64,000 nucleotides of DNA from Ferruginibacter paludis (GCF_030409685.1 NZ_JAUFQJ010000011.1:62001-126000); one strand, 5' to 3'; positions 53,716 through 63,479 are shown, numbered from the stretch's first letter. Program-made: numbers and translations. Notes: generated by a model from the sequence alone, not told the origin.

Positions 53716-55074
53716 ATGGAAGTAACAGCACCAATAAAAGATTTAAAAGTAACCGTAACCAATAAACAGATACTTTCCATAGCCCTGCCCATTACCCTGG
53801 CTATAATTGTTCCCCAAATTAATATGCTTACCAATAGTATATTCCTGGGCAATCTTAGCATTTCTGCTTTAGGTAATGCAGGTATTACCGGCGTTTTTTA
53901 TTTAATATTTGCAGTTGCCGGAAACGGCCTTAACAATGGACTGCAGTCGGAATTCAGCAGATATGCCGGGGCAGACAATTCCAATGCTTTTAAAGTGATA
54001 TTGGCGCAGGCTATACGCATCAGCCTTCAGTTAGCGATCGCTGGTATTTGTGTTACCTGGTTTATTGCGCCATTTATATTGCAGCAGGTTGCTGACCCGC
54101 TGGCTTATCCGCAGGAGATGTATTTTTTAAAAATCCGTATTTTGGGTTTGCCTTTTTTGTACCTGTTTCAAATGGGCAATGCATTCCTGGTGGCTTCGCT
54201 TAACAGCCGCTACCTGATGATTGGTTTTATTGCCGAAGCCGCCGTCAATATACTACTGGATTATTTACTTATTTATGGTCACTGGGGGTTGCCTGCCATG
54301 GGTTTCAACGGAGCTGCTGTCGCTTCTGTAATAGCCGAAGCTTGCGGTTTGATGGTATTGTTATTTGTAATTTATAAAACTGGCTTAAAGAAGGAGTACG
54401 GGGTGCTTACTACTTTTAAGTATGATAAATCTACTACCCGGGAAATTATTCGGATTTCTACGCCACTGATTACACAGTATGTGATCAGTGTTACCACCTG
54501 GCTGGTGTTTTTTATTTTTATTGAAGCTTTGCATGATCAGACAGCAAAAGCTATCAGTAATACCATGCGGAATGTGTTTGGCTTAACCGGAGTCTTTGTA
54601 TGGGCTTTTGCAGGCACCTGTAATGTAATGGTCAGTAATTTAATGGGGCAAAAAAGAGAGGACAAAGTGCTGGAAGCTATTAAACGAATTATGCTCTGGT
54701 GCTTCGGCTTGTGTGCTTTTATGTGCTTACTCGTCAACATTTTTCCTGCTGCATTTTTTAGTTTGTTTGGCCAGGGTAAAGAATTTGTAAAGGCAGGTAT
54801 ACCAGTAATACGAATGGTGAGCTGTGGTTTGCTGGTGATGAGTATTGCCAACATATGGTTAAATGGGGTTACCGGTACGGGTAAAACAACGGTGAATTTA
54901 ATGATTGAAATAGTTGCCATTACCTGTTATCTTATCTACACCTGGATATTCATGAAAATTCATTACATCAATCTTACTGTAGCATGGAGCAATGAATTGA
55001 TCTACTGGTCGACCATATTTGTTCTTTCCTTTACTTTTCTTAAAAGCGGAAAATGGAAAACCAGGATCCGTTAG
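53716..55074 (+). CDS. MATE family efflux transporter
   Basis: A 452-residue membrane protein with about 12 hydrophobic helices in two bundles, exporting cationic or lipophilic compounds with Na+ or H+. Characteristic MatE stretches are IALPITLAIIVPQINML, LGNAGITGVF and VAVSLGQNLG-like GQKREDKVLEAIKRI. The specific substrate is unknown. It starts close behind a promoter element and is divergent from DUF3822. Confidence 0.92.
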   Translation: MEVTAPIKDLKVTVTNKQILSIALPITLAIIVPQINMLTNSIFLGNLSISALGNAGITGVFYLIFAVAGNGLNNGLQSEFSRYAGADNSNAFKVILAQAIRISLQLAIAGICVTWFIAPFILQQVADPLAYPQEMYFLKIRILGLPFLYLFQMGNAFLVASLNSRYLMIGFIAEAAVNILLDYLLIYGHWGLPAMGFNGAAVASVIAEACGLMVLLFVIYKTGLKKEYGVLTTFKYDKSTTREIIRISTPLITQYVISVTTWLVFFIFIEALHDQTAKAISNTMRNVFGLTGVFVWAFAGTCNVMVSNLMGQKREDKVLEAIKRIMLWCFGLCAFMCLLVNIFPAAFFSLFGQGKEFVKAGIPVIRMVSCGLLVMSIANIWLNGVTGTGKTTVNLMIEIVAITCYLIYTWIFMKIHYINLTVAWSNELIYWSTIFVLSFTFLKSGKWKTRIR

Positions 55075-55393
55075 GCCATTCATTTTTTCTTTATCAATAG
55101 ACAATTGACAGCAATTTTATTTTTTGGATAGTGGGCGACCCTCTCATTTAGAAAACCGTAAATAGTCTTCTATAACATAGTGTTATCTATTACAGGAACA
55201 TCCTTCACTTCCATGTTTAGGATGAAGCTACTGCGGGTAATAAATTGACTATAGCAATTCAGTAATGCTGCTCTTGTTCAGCAACTTTAAGGGGTGCAAC
55301 TTTGTCTCAGAAAGGAAAGGTATAAAGCCAAACCGATTGAACCAATATCCGGCAGCAAGGTGTTTTGAAGCTGTAATTACAGGAAACCGGGCT

Positions 55394-55590
55394 TATGCTG
55401 TTAAAAGCGACGATGGCCAAAAAACTAATAAAACCAATATCTGATGCGGGGCATACAGCATCGCCTCATAAAAACCAGTCAACCCAATATCTAGATCTAT
55501 GCTGTAAGAAGCGATGATGATCCAAAACCAACAATCCGATACCCCTAGCCTATGCCCTTAAAAGCGACGATGGCAAAGCTTTAGTCAGGA
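55394..55590 (+). repeat. Degenerate interspersed repeats (unit about 24 nt)
   Basis: Three imperfect copies of a TATGC(TGT/CCT)TAAAAGCGACGATGG-like unit begin at 55394, 55498 and 55551. Spacing is uneven (104 and 53 nt). The first two copies are partly followed by similar AATAT/AACC-type sequence. Confidence 0.5.
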
Positions 55591-55673
55591 AATATCTTTG
55601 ATATGATTTTTGTAAAATAACCAGGCTAAATGTAATCCTGAATCAGCCGGTGCATGCCGGTGATTGAAATTGG

Positions 55674-55712
55674 CTTCCACAGCGGTTTAAAAATACAGCT
55701 GTGGAAGTTTTT
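55674..55712 (+). terminator. Orphan rightward terminator
   Basis: CTTCCACAGC (55674-55683) pairs with GCTGTGGAAG (55698-55707), 14-nt loop, then TTTTT. It lies 600 nt past the nearest plus-strand gene (MATE). Confidence 0.75.
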
Positions 55713-55769
55713 GGTTTAGCGACATTTGTCCCGGGGGTAACTCTTTATTAGTTTTAGACAGTGCATAAA

Positions 55770-55797
55770 AAAAGCCGCAAATTTCTTTGCAGCTTTT
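55770..55797 (-). terminator. Terminator of the M1 peptidase gene
   Basis: A 12-bp stem (55770-55781 with 55786-55797, one G-U pair when read leftward), 4-nt loop, then a T run on the minus strand. Confidence 0.88.
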
Positions 55798-55815
55798 CCT
55801 ACTATTTTCTGACTA

Positions 55816-57765
55816 CTAATTTGATTTCCAGGTATTGTTTGTGGCGTCCATATCAGGCAGAATCTTGTTAGGGTCTAACACAACACTCACCAGTTTTTCT
55901 GTTGTGGGTAATTTTACCTTCCAGGTATGGGTGTTGTTCCAAACTTCAACAGGTAGCCTGATAACATCTTTTTTTCCGCTGACAGTTTCGTAAGCCAACG
56001 TTACCGGCATTGCCATCTGGTCTAGATTTGCAATTGTTACAATTGCACCATTTGCCTCTGAATCCTTTTCGTATTTCACAGATTCTATGGCCTGGTCAAG
56101 CTTGTAATTTTCCAGGAACCATCCTTTCCAAAACCAGCTCAGGTCTTCACCCGCTGTATTGTCCATTGTTCTGAAAAAATCCCAGGGTGTCGGATGTTTG
56201 AAAGCCCAGCGCTGAATGTACAACCTGAAGGCATAATCAAACCTTTCCGGTCCCAGAATTTCGTTGCGCAATAATTCCAACCCATATCCGGGTTTAAAAT
56301 ACAAAGCAGTACCAATATTGGCTTCCTTCATCGCATCGGGCGTGTTTAAAATAGCTTCACTGTTTGGGTTAAAAAGATATTGCGCCATCTGCTGCATATT
56401 TTTCGGCTCTTCTTTATATTCACCATTATTAAAATCCTCATGCGCCAGTGAATTGATAAATGTATTAAAGCCTTCATCCATCCAGCCGTATTTGCGTTCA
56501 TTGCTTCCTACAATCATAGGAAACCAGGTATGCCCGAACTCATGATCGGTAACACCGAAAAGTCCTTCCTGCGTTGCTCTTGATCCGCAGAAAACAATAC
56601 CGGGATATTCCATACCGCCCACATTGCTCGCCACATTGGAAGCCGCAGGGTAAGGAAATTCATACCATCTTTTGCTATAATTCTCAATACTTTTTTTGGT
56701 GTATTCTGTTGCTCTTCCCCACGCTTTGTCTCCATTGCTTTCAGCAGGGTATACACTCATTGCCAGCGACGTTTTGCCACTCGGTAAATTCATTTTTGCC
56801 GCATCCCAGATAAAAGCTTTCGAAGAAGCCCAGGATACATCTCTTGCATTGGTAATTTTATAATGCCAGGTAAGCGTTGTTCCTTTTGGCCTGGCGGCAG
56901 GATCCGTCACTTCTTTTTCTGAACGTATTATTACTGTCTTATCACTTTTCTTTGCACTTTCATAGCGTTGGTTTTGTGTGGGAGTAAGTACTTCGGAAGC
57001 GTTTTGCAATTCACCACTCGCTACAACGATATGGCTTGCCGGTACGGTAATGTTAAAATCGAAATCGCCGTATTCAAGATAAAACTCGCTCGGTCCCAGG
57101 TAGGGCAATGTATTCCATCCCTGTACTTCATCAAATACGCACATGCGTGGATACCACTGCGCAACAGCAAAAATATCGCCATTCTTCGTTTTTAAAATGC
57201 CGCAACGGTCAGCACCGTACTCCGGTATCGTAAACGAAAAGTCCATTTTTATTTTGATTGATTCGCCACCTGCTTTAACTGGTTTTGCCAACCGTATCTG
57301 CATTCTTGTATCCGTAATGGTATAGTTAGCTGAAGCATCATTTATTTGTACGTTACTGATATTGTCACCTCCATTAAAACCGCTTTTGGCATCACCATAC
57401 CGGCTGCGGCTATCAACCGGCATACGCGCCTGTCCGCGACTTTTATTATTAAATAAATTCTGATCTAACTGCAGCCATAAAAATGGCAGGTCATGCGGAC
57501 TGTTATTTTTGTAAGTAATTGTTACCGTCCCGGAAACCTGGTGTGCTACTTCATTCAGGGAGGCACTGATCTTGTAGTCGGCCCTGTTTTGCCAATAGCC
57601 AACATTGGGTTCACCTGATGCAGCCCGTGTAATGGTTTCACCATTTGGATAAAACAAGGGAGAAAATAATGCATGCGGATCATAGGCAGATGCAAATTTA
57701 TCCTGGGAGAATCCGGCCAAATAGAAGGTAAGCAACAGCACAACAGAGAAACATTTTTGTATCAT
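55816..57765 (-). CDS. M1 family metallopeptidase (aminopeptidase)
   Basis: A 649-residue exported zinc peptidase with signal peptide ending near AGFSQ. The zinc motif is HEFGH (408-412) with the third ligand Glu431, and GGMEYPG (383-389) replaces the classic GAMEN exopeptidase motif. N-terminal beta domain and C-terminal helical domain are as in the family. It would cleave N-terminal residues of peptides in the periplasm or outside the cell. Confidence 0.93.
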   Translation of the reverse strand: MIQKCFSVVLLLTFYLAGFSQDKFASAYDPHALFSPLFYPNGETITRAASGEPNVGYWQNRADYKISASLNEVAHQVSGTVTITYKNNSPHDLPFLWLQLDQNLFNNKSRGQARMPVDSRSRYGDAKSGFNGGDNISNVQINDASANYTITDTRMQIRLAKPVKAGGESIKIKMDFSFTIPEYGADRCGILKTKNGDIFAVAQWYPRMCVFDEVQGWNTLPYLGPSEFYLEYGDFDFNITVPASHIVVASGELQNASEVLTPTQNQRYESAKKSDKTVIIRSEKEVTDPAARPKGTTLTWHYKITNARDVSWASSKAFIWDAAKMNLPSGKTSLAMSVYPAESNGDKAWGRATEYTKKSIENYSKRWYEFPYPAASNVASNVGGMEYPGIVFCGSRATQEGLFGVTDHEFGHTWFPMIVGSNERKYGWMDEGFNTFINSLAHEDFNNGEYKEEPKNMQQMAQYLFNPNSEAILNTPDAMKEANIGTALYFKPGYGLELLRNEILGPERFDYAFRLYIQRWAFKHPTPWDFFRTMDNTAGEDLSWFWKGWFLENYKLDQAIESVKYEKDSEANGAIVTIANLDQMAMPVTLAYETVSGKKDVIRLPVEVWNNTHTWKVKLPTTEKLVSVVLDPNKILPDMDATNNTWKSN

Positions 57766-57862
57766 ATATTGATTTTAATATTTAAAAGTAATTTAAAAAA
57801 GTTTTTAAAAGATCATATTAACGATAACGGCTCACTAAGTTTTCTCAGACTTAAAAATGGAA

Positions 57863-58615
57863 TTACTGAAGTTGTTTCAAAAGTTTCCTACCATCTGCTT
57901 TTATCAGCGGATCATCTTCTGTCTGGTTGGGGAGCGACAGCATTTTGTTCAGAATGGCGATAGCCTTGCTGTCTTCATCATTTTTTTGATATGCTCTTGC
58001 CAGTTCAAAATAGTTTAGAATAAAACCGGCGGTGATACTGTTGGATTTTTCAAAAGCTGCGATGGCCCCGCTGATGGTACCAACGGGTATAGTGCCATAT
58101 AATAATTTTGCCGCAGTACGCTCAATAATATTTAATTCACTTAATTCAAAATTCCATCTCCCTAATACATGCCATGCTTTAAAATTACGCGGATCATTTT
58201 TTATGGCAATATCAACGTACTTCCGGATTTCTTTGGCAGTTGAAATCTTTTCTTTGCCGCTTTTGTTCAGTGAACTTCTGCCCAGCGCAATCGCCATTAC
58301 GCAGTTGGATTCAGCGTTGTTGGGATCTATTTTTAAAGCAACGTCGGCATACATCAACGCAGCTTTATAATAATCATTCGTAACAGCTTTATCTGCTTGC
58401 CGTTTTCCGATTCTGCTGCACAATTCGCTGCATTTATTGAGTGCATTGATATTAGTAGGCTGTAATTGTAGTATCTGCTTATAGGTAATAAAAGCAGCAT
58501 TTTCATTGGGAATCGCTTCAAACCTGTTGGCTTCTTTGAGCAACAGGCCGATATCCTGGGCAGCTGCCGGGAAACAGTACAGTAAAGAAAACACAAACAC
58601 TATTGTTTTTATCAT
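57863..58615 (-). CDS. Secreted tetratricopeptide-repeat protein
   Basis: A 250-residue exported protein with a signal peptide ending at AAAQ. TPR-like helices follow (ITYKQILQLQPTNINALNKCSELC, cited core QLQPTNINALNKC; ALKIDPNNAESNCVMAIALG; YFELARAYQKNDEDSKAIAI). Its start overlaps the folB stop by 4 nt (ATGA), so it is translationally coupled to folB. Role unknown. Confidence 0.85.
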   Translation of the reverse strand: MIKTIVFVFSLLYCFPAAAQDIGLLLKEANRFEAIPNENAAFITYKQILQLQPTNINALNKCSELCSRIGKRQADKAVTNDYYKAALMYADVALKIDPNNAESNCVMAIALGRSSLNKSGKEKISTAKEIRKYVDIAIKNDPRNFKAWHVLGRWNFELSELNIIERTAAKLLYGTIPVGTISGAIAAFEKSNSITAGFILNYFELARAYQKNDEDSKAIAILNKMLSLPNQTEDDPLIKADGRKLLKQLQ

Positions 58616-58968
58616 GAGAATGCTTTGGAATAACTAATACCCACAGTTCCCTGGAAATTGGTAATCGGCGGATTTAATTTTTTAACGCTAACGCTTACGG
58701 TTTTTATTTTCTTGTCAAAGCCCCCTACCCGCTCAGCTAATTCCTGCACAACCGTTTCCAGCAAGGGGGTTGGTACGTCCATCACTTGCTTAATGATGGC
58801 GTGCAATGCTACATAGTCAACCGACTGATGCAGTTTGGTAATTGTTTCCGGTGCATCAATCACGACATCCATGTTTACTTCAAAATCATTGCCCAGTATC
58901 TTTTCTTCCTTAAACATCCCGTGAAAAGACCGAAATATAAGACTATGCAGGTGAATAGTAATCATCAA
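58612..58968 (-). CDS. folB: Dihydroneopterin aldolase
   Basis: A 118-residue folate enzyme that cleaves dihydroneopterin. The beginning ITIHLHSLIFRSFHGMFKEE, the acid in EKILGNDFEV and DYVALHAIIKQVMD, and the closing KKLNPPITN match the family. The start may be either of the first two methionines. Coupled to a TPR gene with which it has no obvious functional link. Confidence 0.93.
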   Translation of the reverse strand: MMITIHLHSLIFRSFHGMFKEEKILGNDFEVNMDVVIDAPETITKLHQSVDYVALHAIIKQVMDVPTPLLETVVQELAERVGGFDKKIKTVSVSVKKLNPPITNFQGTVGISYSKAFS

Positions 58969-59077
58969 AAATGATTAAAGGTGAACGGAAGACATACATA
59001 TTAAACCAATTGATAACTGGCAATAAATCCGCACCAGTATCAAGCGACGCTATTCTTCAATGCAGGTAATTGCTGCT

Positions 59078-60028
59078 TTAATGAACATGTTCTTTTGCAC
59101 CTAAATATCTTTCGGCATCCAAGGCAGCCATGCAACCGCTGCCTGCAGCGGTTACCGCCTGGCGGTATATTTTATCCTGCACATCACCGGCCGCGAAGAC
59201 GCCTTCGATATTTGTTTTCGATGTACCCGGAATTGTTACAATATAACCGGCCTCATCTGTAGTTATCCAGTCTTTAAAAATATCGCTATTAGGATGATGA
59301 CCGATTGCAACAAAAAAAGCACTAACCGGGATAGTTGATTTTTCCCCTGTTTCATTGTTTTTTATGCGCACCGCTTCTACCTTTTTTTCTCCTACAATTT
59401 CATCGGTTTCACTGTGCCAGTAAACGGTTATATTCTTTGTATTCAACACCCTTGTTTGCATTACCTTGCTGGCACGCATCTCTCCTTTTCTCACAATCAT
59501 GTGCACATGCGAACAGATATTGGAAAGATACAATGCTTCCTCAGCAGCAGTGTCTCCGGCGCCGACAATGGCCACTTCTTTGCCTTTAAAGAAAAAACCA
59601 TCACACACAGCACAGGCACTTACCCCATACCCGTTAAGGCGCTGCTCGCTTTCTATGCCCAGCCATTTGGCCGAAGCGCCAGTTGAAATAATAACCGCAT
59701 CTGCTTCAATCCACTTTTCTTCGTCAATTTCGATTTTATAAGGCTGGGTTGTAAAATCTACTCTGGTAGCAAGTCCATAGCGGATATCCGCTCCCATTCT
59801 TTTCGCCTGGTTCTCAAAATTCACCATCATATCCGGGCCTTGTATTCCTTCAGGATAACCGGGATAATTTTCAACTTCGGTAGTAATAGTTAACTGGCCG
59901 CCAGGTTGTATTCCCTGGTATAATACTGGTTTCAATCCTGCTCTGCTGGCATAAATGGCAGCTGTGTAGCCTGCCGGTCCGGAACCTATGATTAAACAAT
60001 GAACTTTTTCTGCTGTTTGATTTTCCAT
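59078..60028 (-). CDS. trxB: Thioredoxin reductase
   Basis: A 316-residue FAD flavoprotein reducing thioredoxin with NADPH. FAD motif GSGPAGYTAAIYASRAG, redox-active CAVC (Cys139, Cys142) and NADP motif GAGDTAAEEALYL are present, with the C-terminal FAD motif GVFAAGDVQDK. ATG 60028 is chosen because the frame upstream to 60049 adds a non-family extension. A promoter element lies 39 nt upstream. Confidence 0.95.
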   Translation of the reverse strand: MENQTAEKVHCLIIGSGPAGYTAAIYASRAGLKPVLYQGIQPGGQLTITTEVENYPGYPEGIQGPDMMVNFENQAKRMGADIRYGLATRVDFTTQPYKIEIDEEKWIEADAVIISTGASAKWLGIESEQRLNGYGVSACAVCDGFFFKGKEVAIVGAGDTAAEEALYLSNICSHVHMIVRKGEMRASKVMQTRVLNTKNITVYWHSETDEIVGEKKVEAVRIKNNETGEKSTIPVSAFFVAIGHHPNSDIFKDWITTDEAGYIVTIPGTSKTNIEGVFAAGDVQDKIYRQAVTAAGSGCMAALDAERYLGAKEHVH

Positions 60029-60066
60029 ATTTTTCTTATTGCCGGTCAATTGTTTTTCAGGCGTCG

Positions 60067-60074
60067 CAAATTTA
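60067..60074 (-). promoter_or_regulatory. trxB: -7 promoter element TAAATTTG of trxB
   Basis: An exact TAnnTTTG match on the minus strand, 38 nt before the trxB ATG. Confidence 0.55.
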
Positions 60075-60203
60075 CACGATTATTTGTTATATAAAATGAA
60101 ATGACTTGATAGCGTGTACACCGGTTTATTATTCTTATAAAGCGTTATTGACCCTAATTAATAGCAGAATTCTATCAACTAATTGCCTTTTTTGGAAACA
60201 TAA

Positions 60204-61085
60204 CTATTTCGGAACAATCAATGTTTTGTAGTCTGCGGCATAACCGTAAAAGGCGCCCAATGCACCATTACTCAGATTACCAATTACCTTATTAGGTTGG
60301 GCAAACGGGTTGCCAATACTTTGATACGCAAATTCCCAGGTACTCCAAAAGGTATAAGCCGCCTTGTCAATATTACAAAGCTTCATAGAGATCGTATCTC
60401 CTCTTTTAAAATAGTTGCTGTCAAAAGAAACTTTATTATTCCTGTCAATGCCAGGTTCAATCTGGAACTGATAGGTAGTGCCATCGATTACCTGATCGTC
60501 GAATACCGAATTGTCGCCGGGTAAGAACTGTCCCTGGTTTTTCTTTGTAAAGTACCTCACGTAATTACCCAGGCCCGGTGGATCTGTAGCTTTCAGGAAC
60601 AATACAACATCGTTGGTATCTTTAGCAAAAGGCGCCCGTTTCCACCATAAAGAATCTACTTTTTTTGCCAGGGAAGGGATGCTTGTAGTTGCGGTATAAT
60701 CTTTTCCTTCTGTGGTAATATGCAAAGTATAGCTTGTATTCAACTGGCCTGTGAAGGCTGTTGACAGATTGGATGAATCGATACTATACAAGTAAACACT
60801 GATGCCGGGTGTAACCCGGTAAGTATATTCTTTAAGTTGTTGAGTAAGCGTACCATTGGAGATTGTAACAATGGCATTGTGTACAAATGACTTGGAAAGT
60901 AATTGCGGATTAATGGAATCAAAAAAAGAAAAACTGTTGTTCAGCACCACAATTGGCGCTTTACCATTTTCAATTTGTGCGTCTACTACCAAAACTGTTG
61001 GTGCTGCATTCAGATTGAAGTTGATATCTTTCTCGCAGGAGAACAACAGAACACAAAGGATAACAGGAATGACTAACTTCTTCAT
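60204..61085 (-). CDS. DUF4249 lipoprotein
   Basis: A 293-residue lipoprotein with lipobox LFSC. The CEKDINFNL start, VVDAQIENGKAPIVVLNNSFSFFD and the later TYQFQIEPG are the DUF4249 pattern. These proteins usually sit behind a TonB-dependent receptor and form part of an uptake complex on the outer membrane, but no receptor gene is adjacent here. ATG 61085 gives the proper signal peptide; an upstream frame to 61121 does not. Carries no known catalytic residues. Confidence 0.85.
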   Translation of the reverse strand: MKKLVIPVILCVLLFSCEKDINFNLNAAPTVLVVDAQIENGKAPIVVLNNSFSFFDSINPQLLSKSFVHNAIVTISNGTLTQQLKEYTYRVTPGISVYLYSIDSSNLSTAFTGQLNTSYTLHITTEGKDYTATTSIPSLAKKVDSLWWKRAPFAKDTNDVVLFLKATDPPGLGNYVRYFTKKNQGQFLPGDNSVFDDQVIDGTTYQFQIEPGIDRNNKVSFDSNYFKRGDTISMKLCNIDKAAYTFWSTWEFAYQSIGNPFAQPNKVIGNLSNGALGAFYGYAADYKTLIVPK

Positions 61086-61189
61086 ACAATACAAATCAAT
61101 TTTATAACACACACTTTTCACGTAAGCATATGCAGCGTTGTAACACCGGCAATCAATGAATGTTTGTTATGCTTACTTTTAAATTAAAA

Positions 61190-61222
61190 AAAATCCCCGG
61201 AGATAATATCAGCGGGGATTTT
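61190..61222 (-). terminator. Terminator of rpoD
   Basis: AAAATCCCCG (61190-61199) pairs with CGGGGATTTT (61213-61222), 13-nt loop, with a longer T run when read leftward. It lies 19 nt past the rpoD stop. Confidence 0.88.
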
Positions 61223-61240
61223 CAATTAAGGTAAATATAT

Positions 61241-62098
61241 TTATCCCAGGTATGCCTTTAAAGCACCGCTATACCTGGCTTTCTGTAGTCTTTTAATAGC
61301 CCTTTCTTTTATCTGGCGGATACGTTCTTTAGTAAGATCATATTTCTGACCTATTTGCTCAATAGTAACACCATTTTCGCCATCCAAACCAAAGTATGCG
61401 TTTACTATCTCAGCTTCACGTGGACTTAATGATTTCAACACCCTGCGTATTTCATTGCGCAGTGAGTCGTGCATTACATCTTCATCCGTTTCGGCACCTC
61501 CTTTTAACAAGTCGCCCATTGCTACGTCTTCTGCTTCATGCACGGGAGCATCCAGTGAAGTATGACGGGTGTTGCTTTGGAAAATATTGTTGATTTCAGT
61601 TTCACTCATTTCAAGTAATTCTGCCAGTTCCTCTGTTGAGGGTTCACGCTCATGCTCCTGTTCAAAAGCCATATAAGCTTTATTGGCTTTATTATAGGTG
61701 CCGATTTTGTTCTGTGGCAAACGGACCAAACGTCCCTGTTCGGCTAACGCTTGCAATATAGATTGGCGTATCCACCAAACTGCGTAAGAAATAAATTTAA
61801 AACCTTTTGTTTCATCAAATCTTTGCGCCGCTTTAATCAAACCCAGATTACCCTCATTGATCAAATCGCTCAATGAAAGCCCCTGGTGCTGGTATTGTTT
61901 TGCAACGGATACCACAAAACGCAAATTCGCCTGTACCAGTTTATCCAGTGCACGCTGATCGCCCATTTTTATTTTTTGGGCCAGGATCGTCTCCTCTTCC
62001 GGAGTGATCATCGAAATTTTTGAAATTTCCTGCAGGTATTTTTCAACCGCCTGTGAGTCACGGTTGGTAATCTGCGTTGCGATCTTAAGTTGCCTCAT
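61241..62098 (-). CDS. rpoD: RNA polymerase primary sigma factor
   Basis: A 285-residue sigma-70 factor, the short primary form of Bacteroidota lacking a long region 1. Region 1.2 is DSQAVEKYLQEISKISMI, region 2 includes DLINEGNLGLIKAAQRFD and FKFISYAVWWIRQSI, region 4 includes YDLTKERIRQIKERAIKRLQ. It would recognise the TTTG/TAnnTTTG promoters seen across this window. Terminator follows. Confidence 0.95.
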   Translation of the reverse strand: MRQLKIATQITNRDSQAVEKYLQEISKISMITPEEETILAQKIKMGDQRALDKLVQANLRFVVSVAKQYQHQGLSLSDLINEGNLGLIKAAQRFDETKGFKFISYAVWWIRQSILQALAEQGRLVRLPQNKIGTYNKANKAYMAFEQEHEREPSTEELAELLEMSETEINNIFQSNTRHTSLDAPVHEAEDVAMGDLLKGGAETDEDVMHDSLRNEIRRVLKSLSPREAEIVNAYFGLDGENGVTIEQIGQKYDLTKERIRQIKERAIKRLQKARYSGALKAYLG

Positions 62099-62202
62099 TT
62101 GCTTGTTTTAATTCAGAAATATATAACGGTCATTAGACAGTAATGTTGAAGAAATAGTTGCAAAAAATTAGTTAATCTGCAAAGAATTTCATAAAAATAG
62201 TG

Positions 62203-62210
62203 CAAATGTA
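62203..62210 (-). promoter_or_regulatory. rpoD: -7 promoter element TACATTTG of rpoD
   Basis: An exact match on the minus strand, with TTG upstream at 62225-62227 at shorter than usual spacing. It predicts an untranslated leader of about 100 nt. Confidence 0.5.
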
Positions 62211-62399
62211 CGTCTAAAAATCGGCAATTCATAGTGTAAATCAAAAAAACAATGATATAAATCATGATTTATTGCACCTGATCCTTCGGTTTAATTTAAA
62301 ACGTGGAGTTCGCCATTTTATGCTGTGGGCTGCAACCTTTTCGTTAAATGGAACAGTGCAAAATTTACACCGGCCTTTAAATTCAACTGCATTGTCACT

Positions 62400-62407
62400 T
62401 ACATTTG
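62400..62407 (+). promoter_or_regulatory. ltaE: -7 element TACATTTG, 4 nt before ltaE start
   Basis: An exact TAnnTTTG match followed by CAGC and ATG at 62412. Predicts a leaderless mRNA and rules out the upstream in-frame ATG at 62325. Confidence 0.6.
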
Positions 62408-62411
62408 CAGC

Positions 62412-63428
62412 ATGATAACTGATTTACGCTCTGATACTTTTACCAAACCCTCCCCTGCCATGCTGGAGGCTATGTTTACGGCTTCCGTTGGAGACGACGT
62501 GTTTGGAGAAGACCCCTCGGTAAATAAGCTGGAACATATGGCTGCCGAAATGTTCAAAATGGAAGCGGGCCTTTTTTGTCCCAGTGGAACTATGACCAAC
62601 CAAATAGCTATTAAGGTACATACACAGCCGGGAGATGAAGTCATCTGCGAAAACCTGAGCCACGTGTATATTTATGAAGGCGGCGGAATCGCCTTCAATA
62701 GCGGGTGCCAGGTAAAGGCAATTAAGGGTGACAGGGGAAGATTAAACGCTCTGGCGGTCAGCGAAGCCGTTAACCCATCTGATATTCATAAGGCCAGAAC
62801 GAGTTTAGTAAGCTTGGAAAATACAGCAAACAGAGGTGGTGGATCTTGCTACACTTTTACTGATATTCAACAAATTAAGGAAGTTTGTTTGCAAAATAAT
62901 TTGAAGTTCCACCTGGATGGCGCACGGCTATGGAATGCGATGGTAGCAAAGAAGGAAACTGCTTCACAATACGGAGAAATTTTCGATAGTATTTCTATTT
63001 GTCTGAGCAAAGGATTGGGAACGCCTGTGGGCAGCGTACTGCTGGGCACAAAGGATTATATTCAAAAAGCCAGGCGAGTAAGAAAAGTGTTTGGCGGCGG
63101 AATGCGGCAAGCGGGGTATTTGGCGGCGGCAGGCATTTATGCATTGGAAAATAATATTGACAGGTTGGCGGAAGACCACCTGCATGCGCAACAAATCACC
63201 AGTGCGCTGACAAAGAAAAATTGGGTCGGCGAAATAATGCCGGCTGAAACCAACATCATTATTTTTGAAGTGCTGGCTCCTTTTTCACCTAAATCGCTTG
63301 CAGATAAACTGGCTGAATTTCGTATCCAGGTAATGCCTATTTCGGCCACACAGGTGCGAATGGTTACTCATCTTGATATAACAACTGAGATGGTAAAAAA
63401 TTTAATCAATATCATAGGTACTTTATAA
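62412..63428 (+). CDS. ltaE: Low-specificity L-threonine aldolase
   Basis: A 338-residue PLP enzyme (aspartate aminotransferase fold) splitting threonine to glycine and acetaldehyde. The beginning MITDLRSDTFTKPSPAMLEAM and the PLP lysine in ICLSKGLGTPVGS match the family, as do SGTMTNQIA and HLDGARLWNA. ATG 62412 is chosen from the promoter position. Confidence 0.93.
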   Translation: MITDLRSDTFTKPSPAMLEAMFTASVGDDVFGEDPSVNKLEHMAAEMFKMEAGLFCPSGTMTNQIAIKVHTQPGDEVICENLSHVYIYEGGGIAFNSGCQVKAIKGDRGRLNALAVSEAVNPSDIHKARTSLVSLENTANRGGGSCYTFTDIQQIKEVCLQNNLKFHLDGARLWNAMVAKKETASQYGEIFDSISICLSKGLGTPVGSVLLGTKDYIQKARRVRKVFGGGMRQAGYLAAAGIYALENNIDRLAEDHLHAQQITSALTKKNWVGEIMPAETNIIIFEVLAPFSPKSLADKLAEFRIQVMPISATQVRMVTHLDITTEMVKNLINIIGTL

Positions 63429-63479
63429 ATATTATTGCATCATTTCGGGCAAGATTATTATTGGCAAACACACATAAGT

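Larger units (their letters stand above)
55075..55815. other. Intergenic region with degenerate repeats and orphan terminator
   Basis: This 741-bp stretch contains imperfect repeats around TATGCTGTTAAAAGCGACGA (55394-55590), a 59-codon open frame (55265-55444, not convincing as a gene), and a rightward terminator at 55674-55712. Something may be transcribed rightward here. Confidence 0.5.
62099..62411. other. Divergent intergenic region rpoD/ltaE
   Basis: A 313-bp AT-rich region. It carries a leftward -7 element for rpoD at 62203-62210 (about 105 nt upstream of its start) and a rightward one for ltaE at 62400-62407. Nothing else recognised. Confidence 0.5.

Noticed and set aside
55265..55444. 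A 59-codon plus-strand frame running into the first degenerate repeat
   Set aside because: The peptide resembles no domain, the repeat copies lie in different frames, and no promoter element precedes it. Kept only as part of the repeat-region description.
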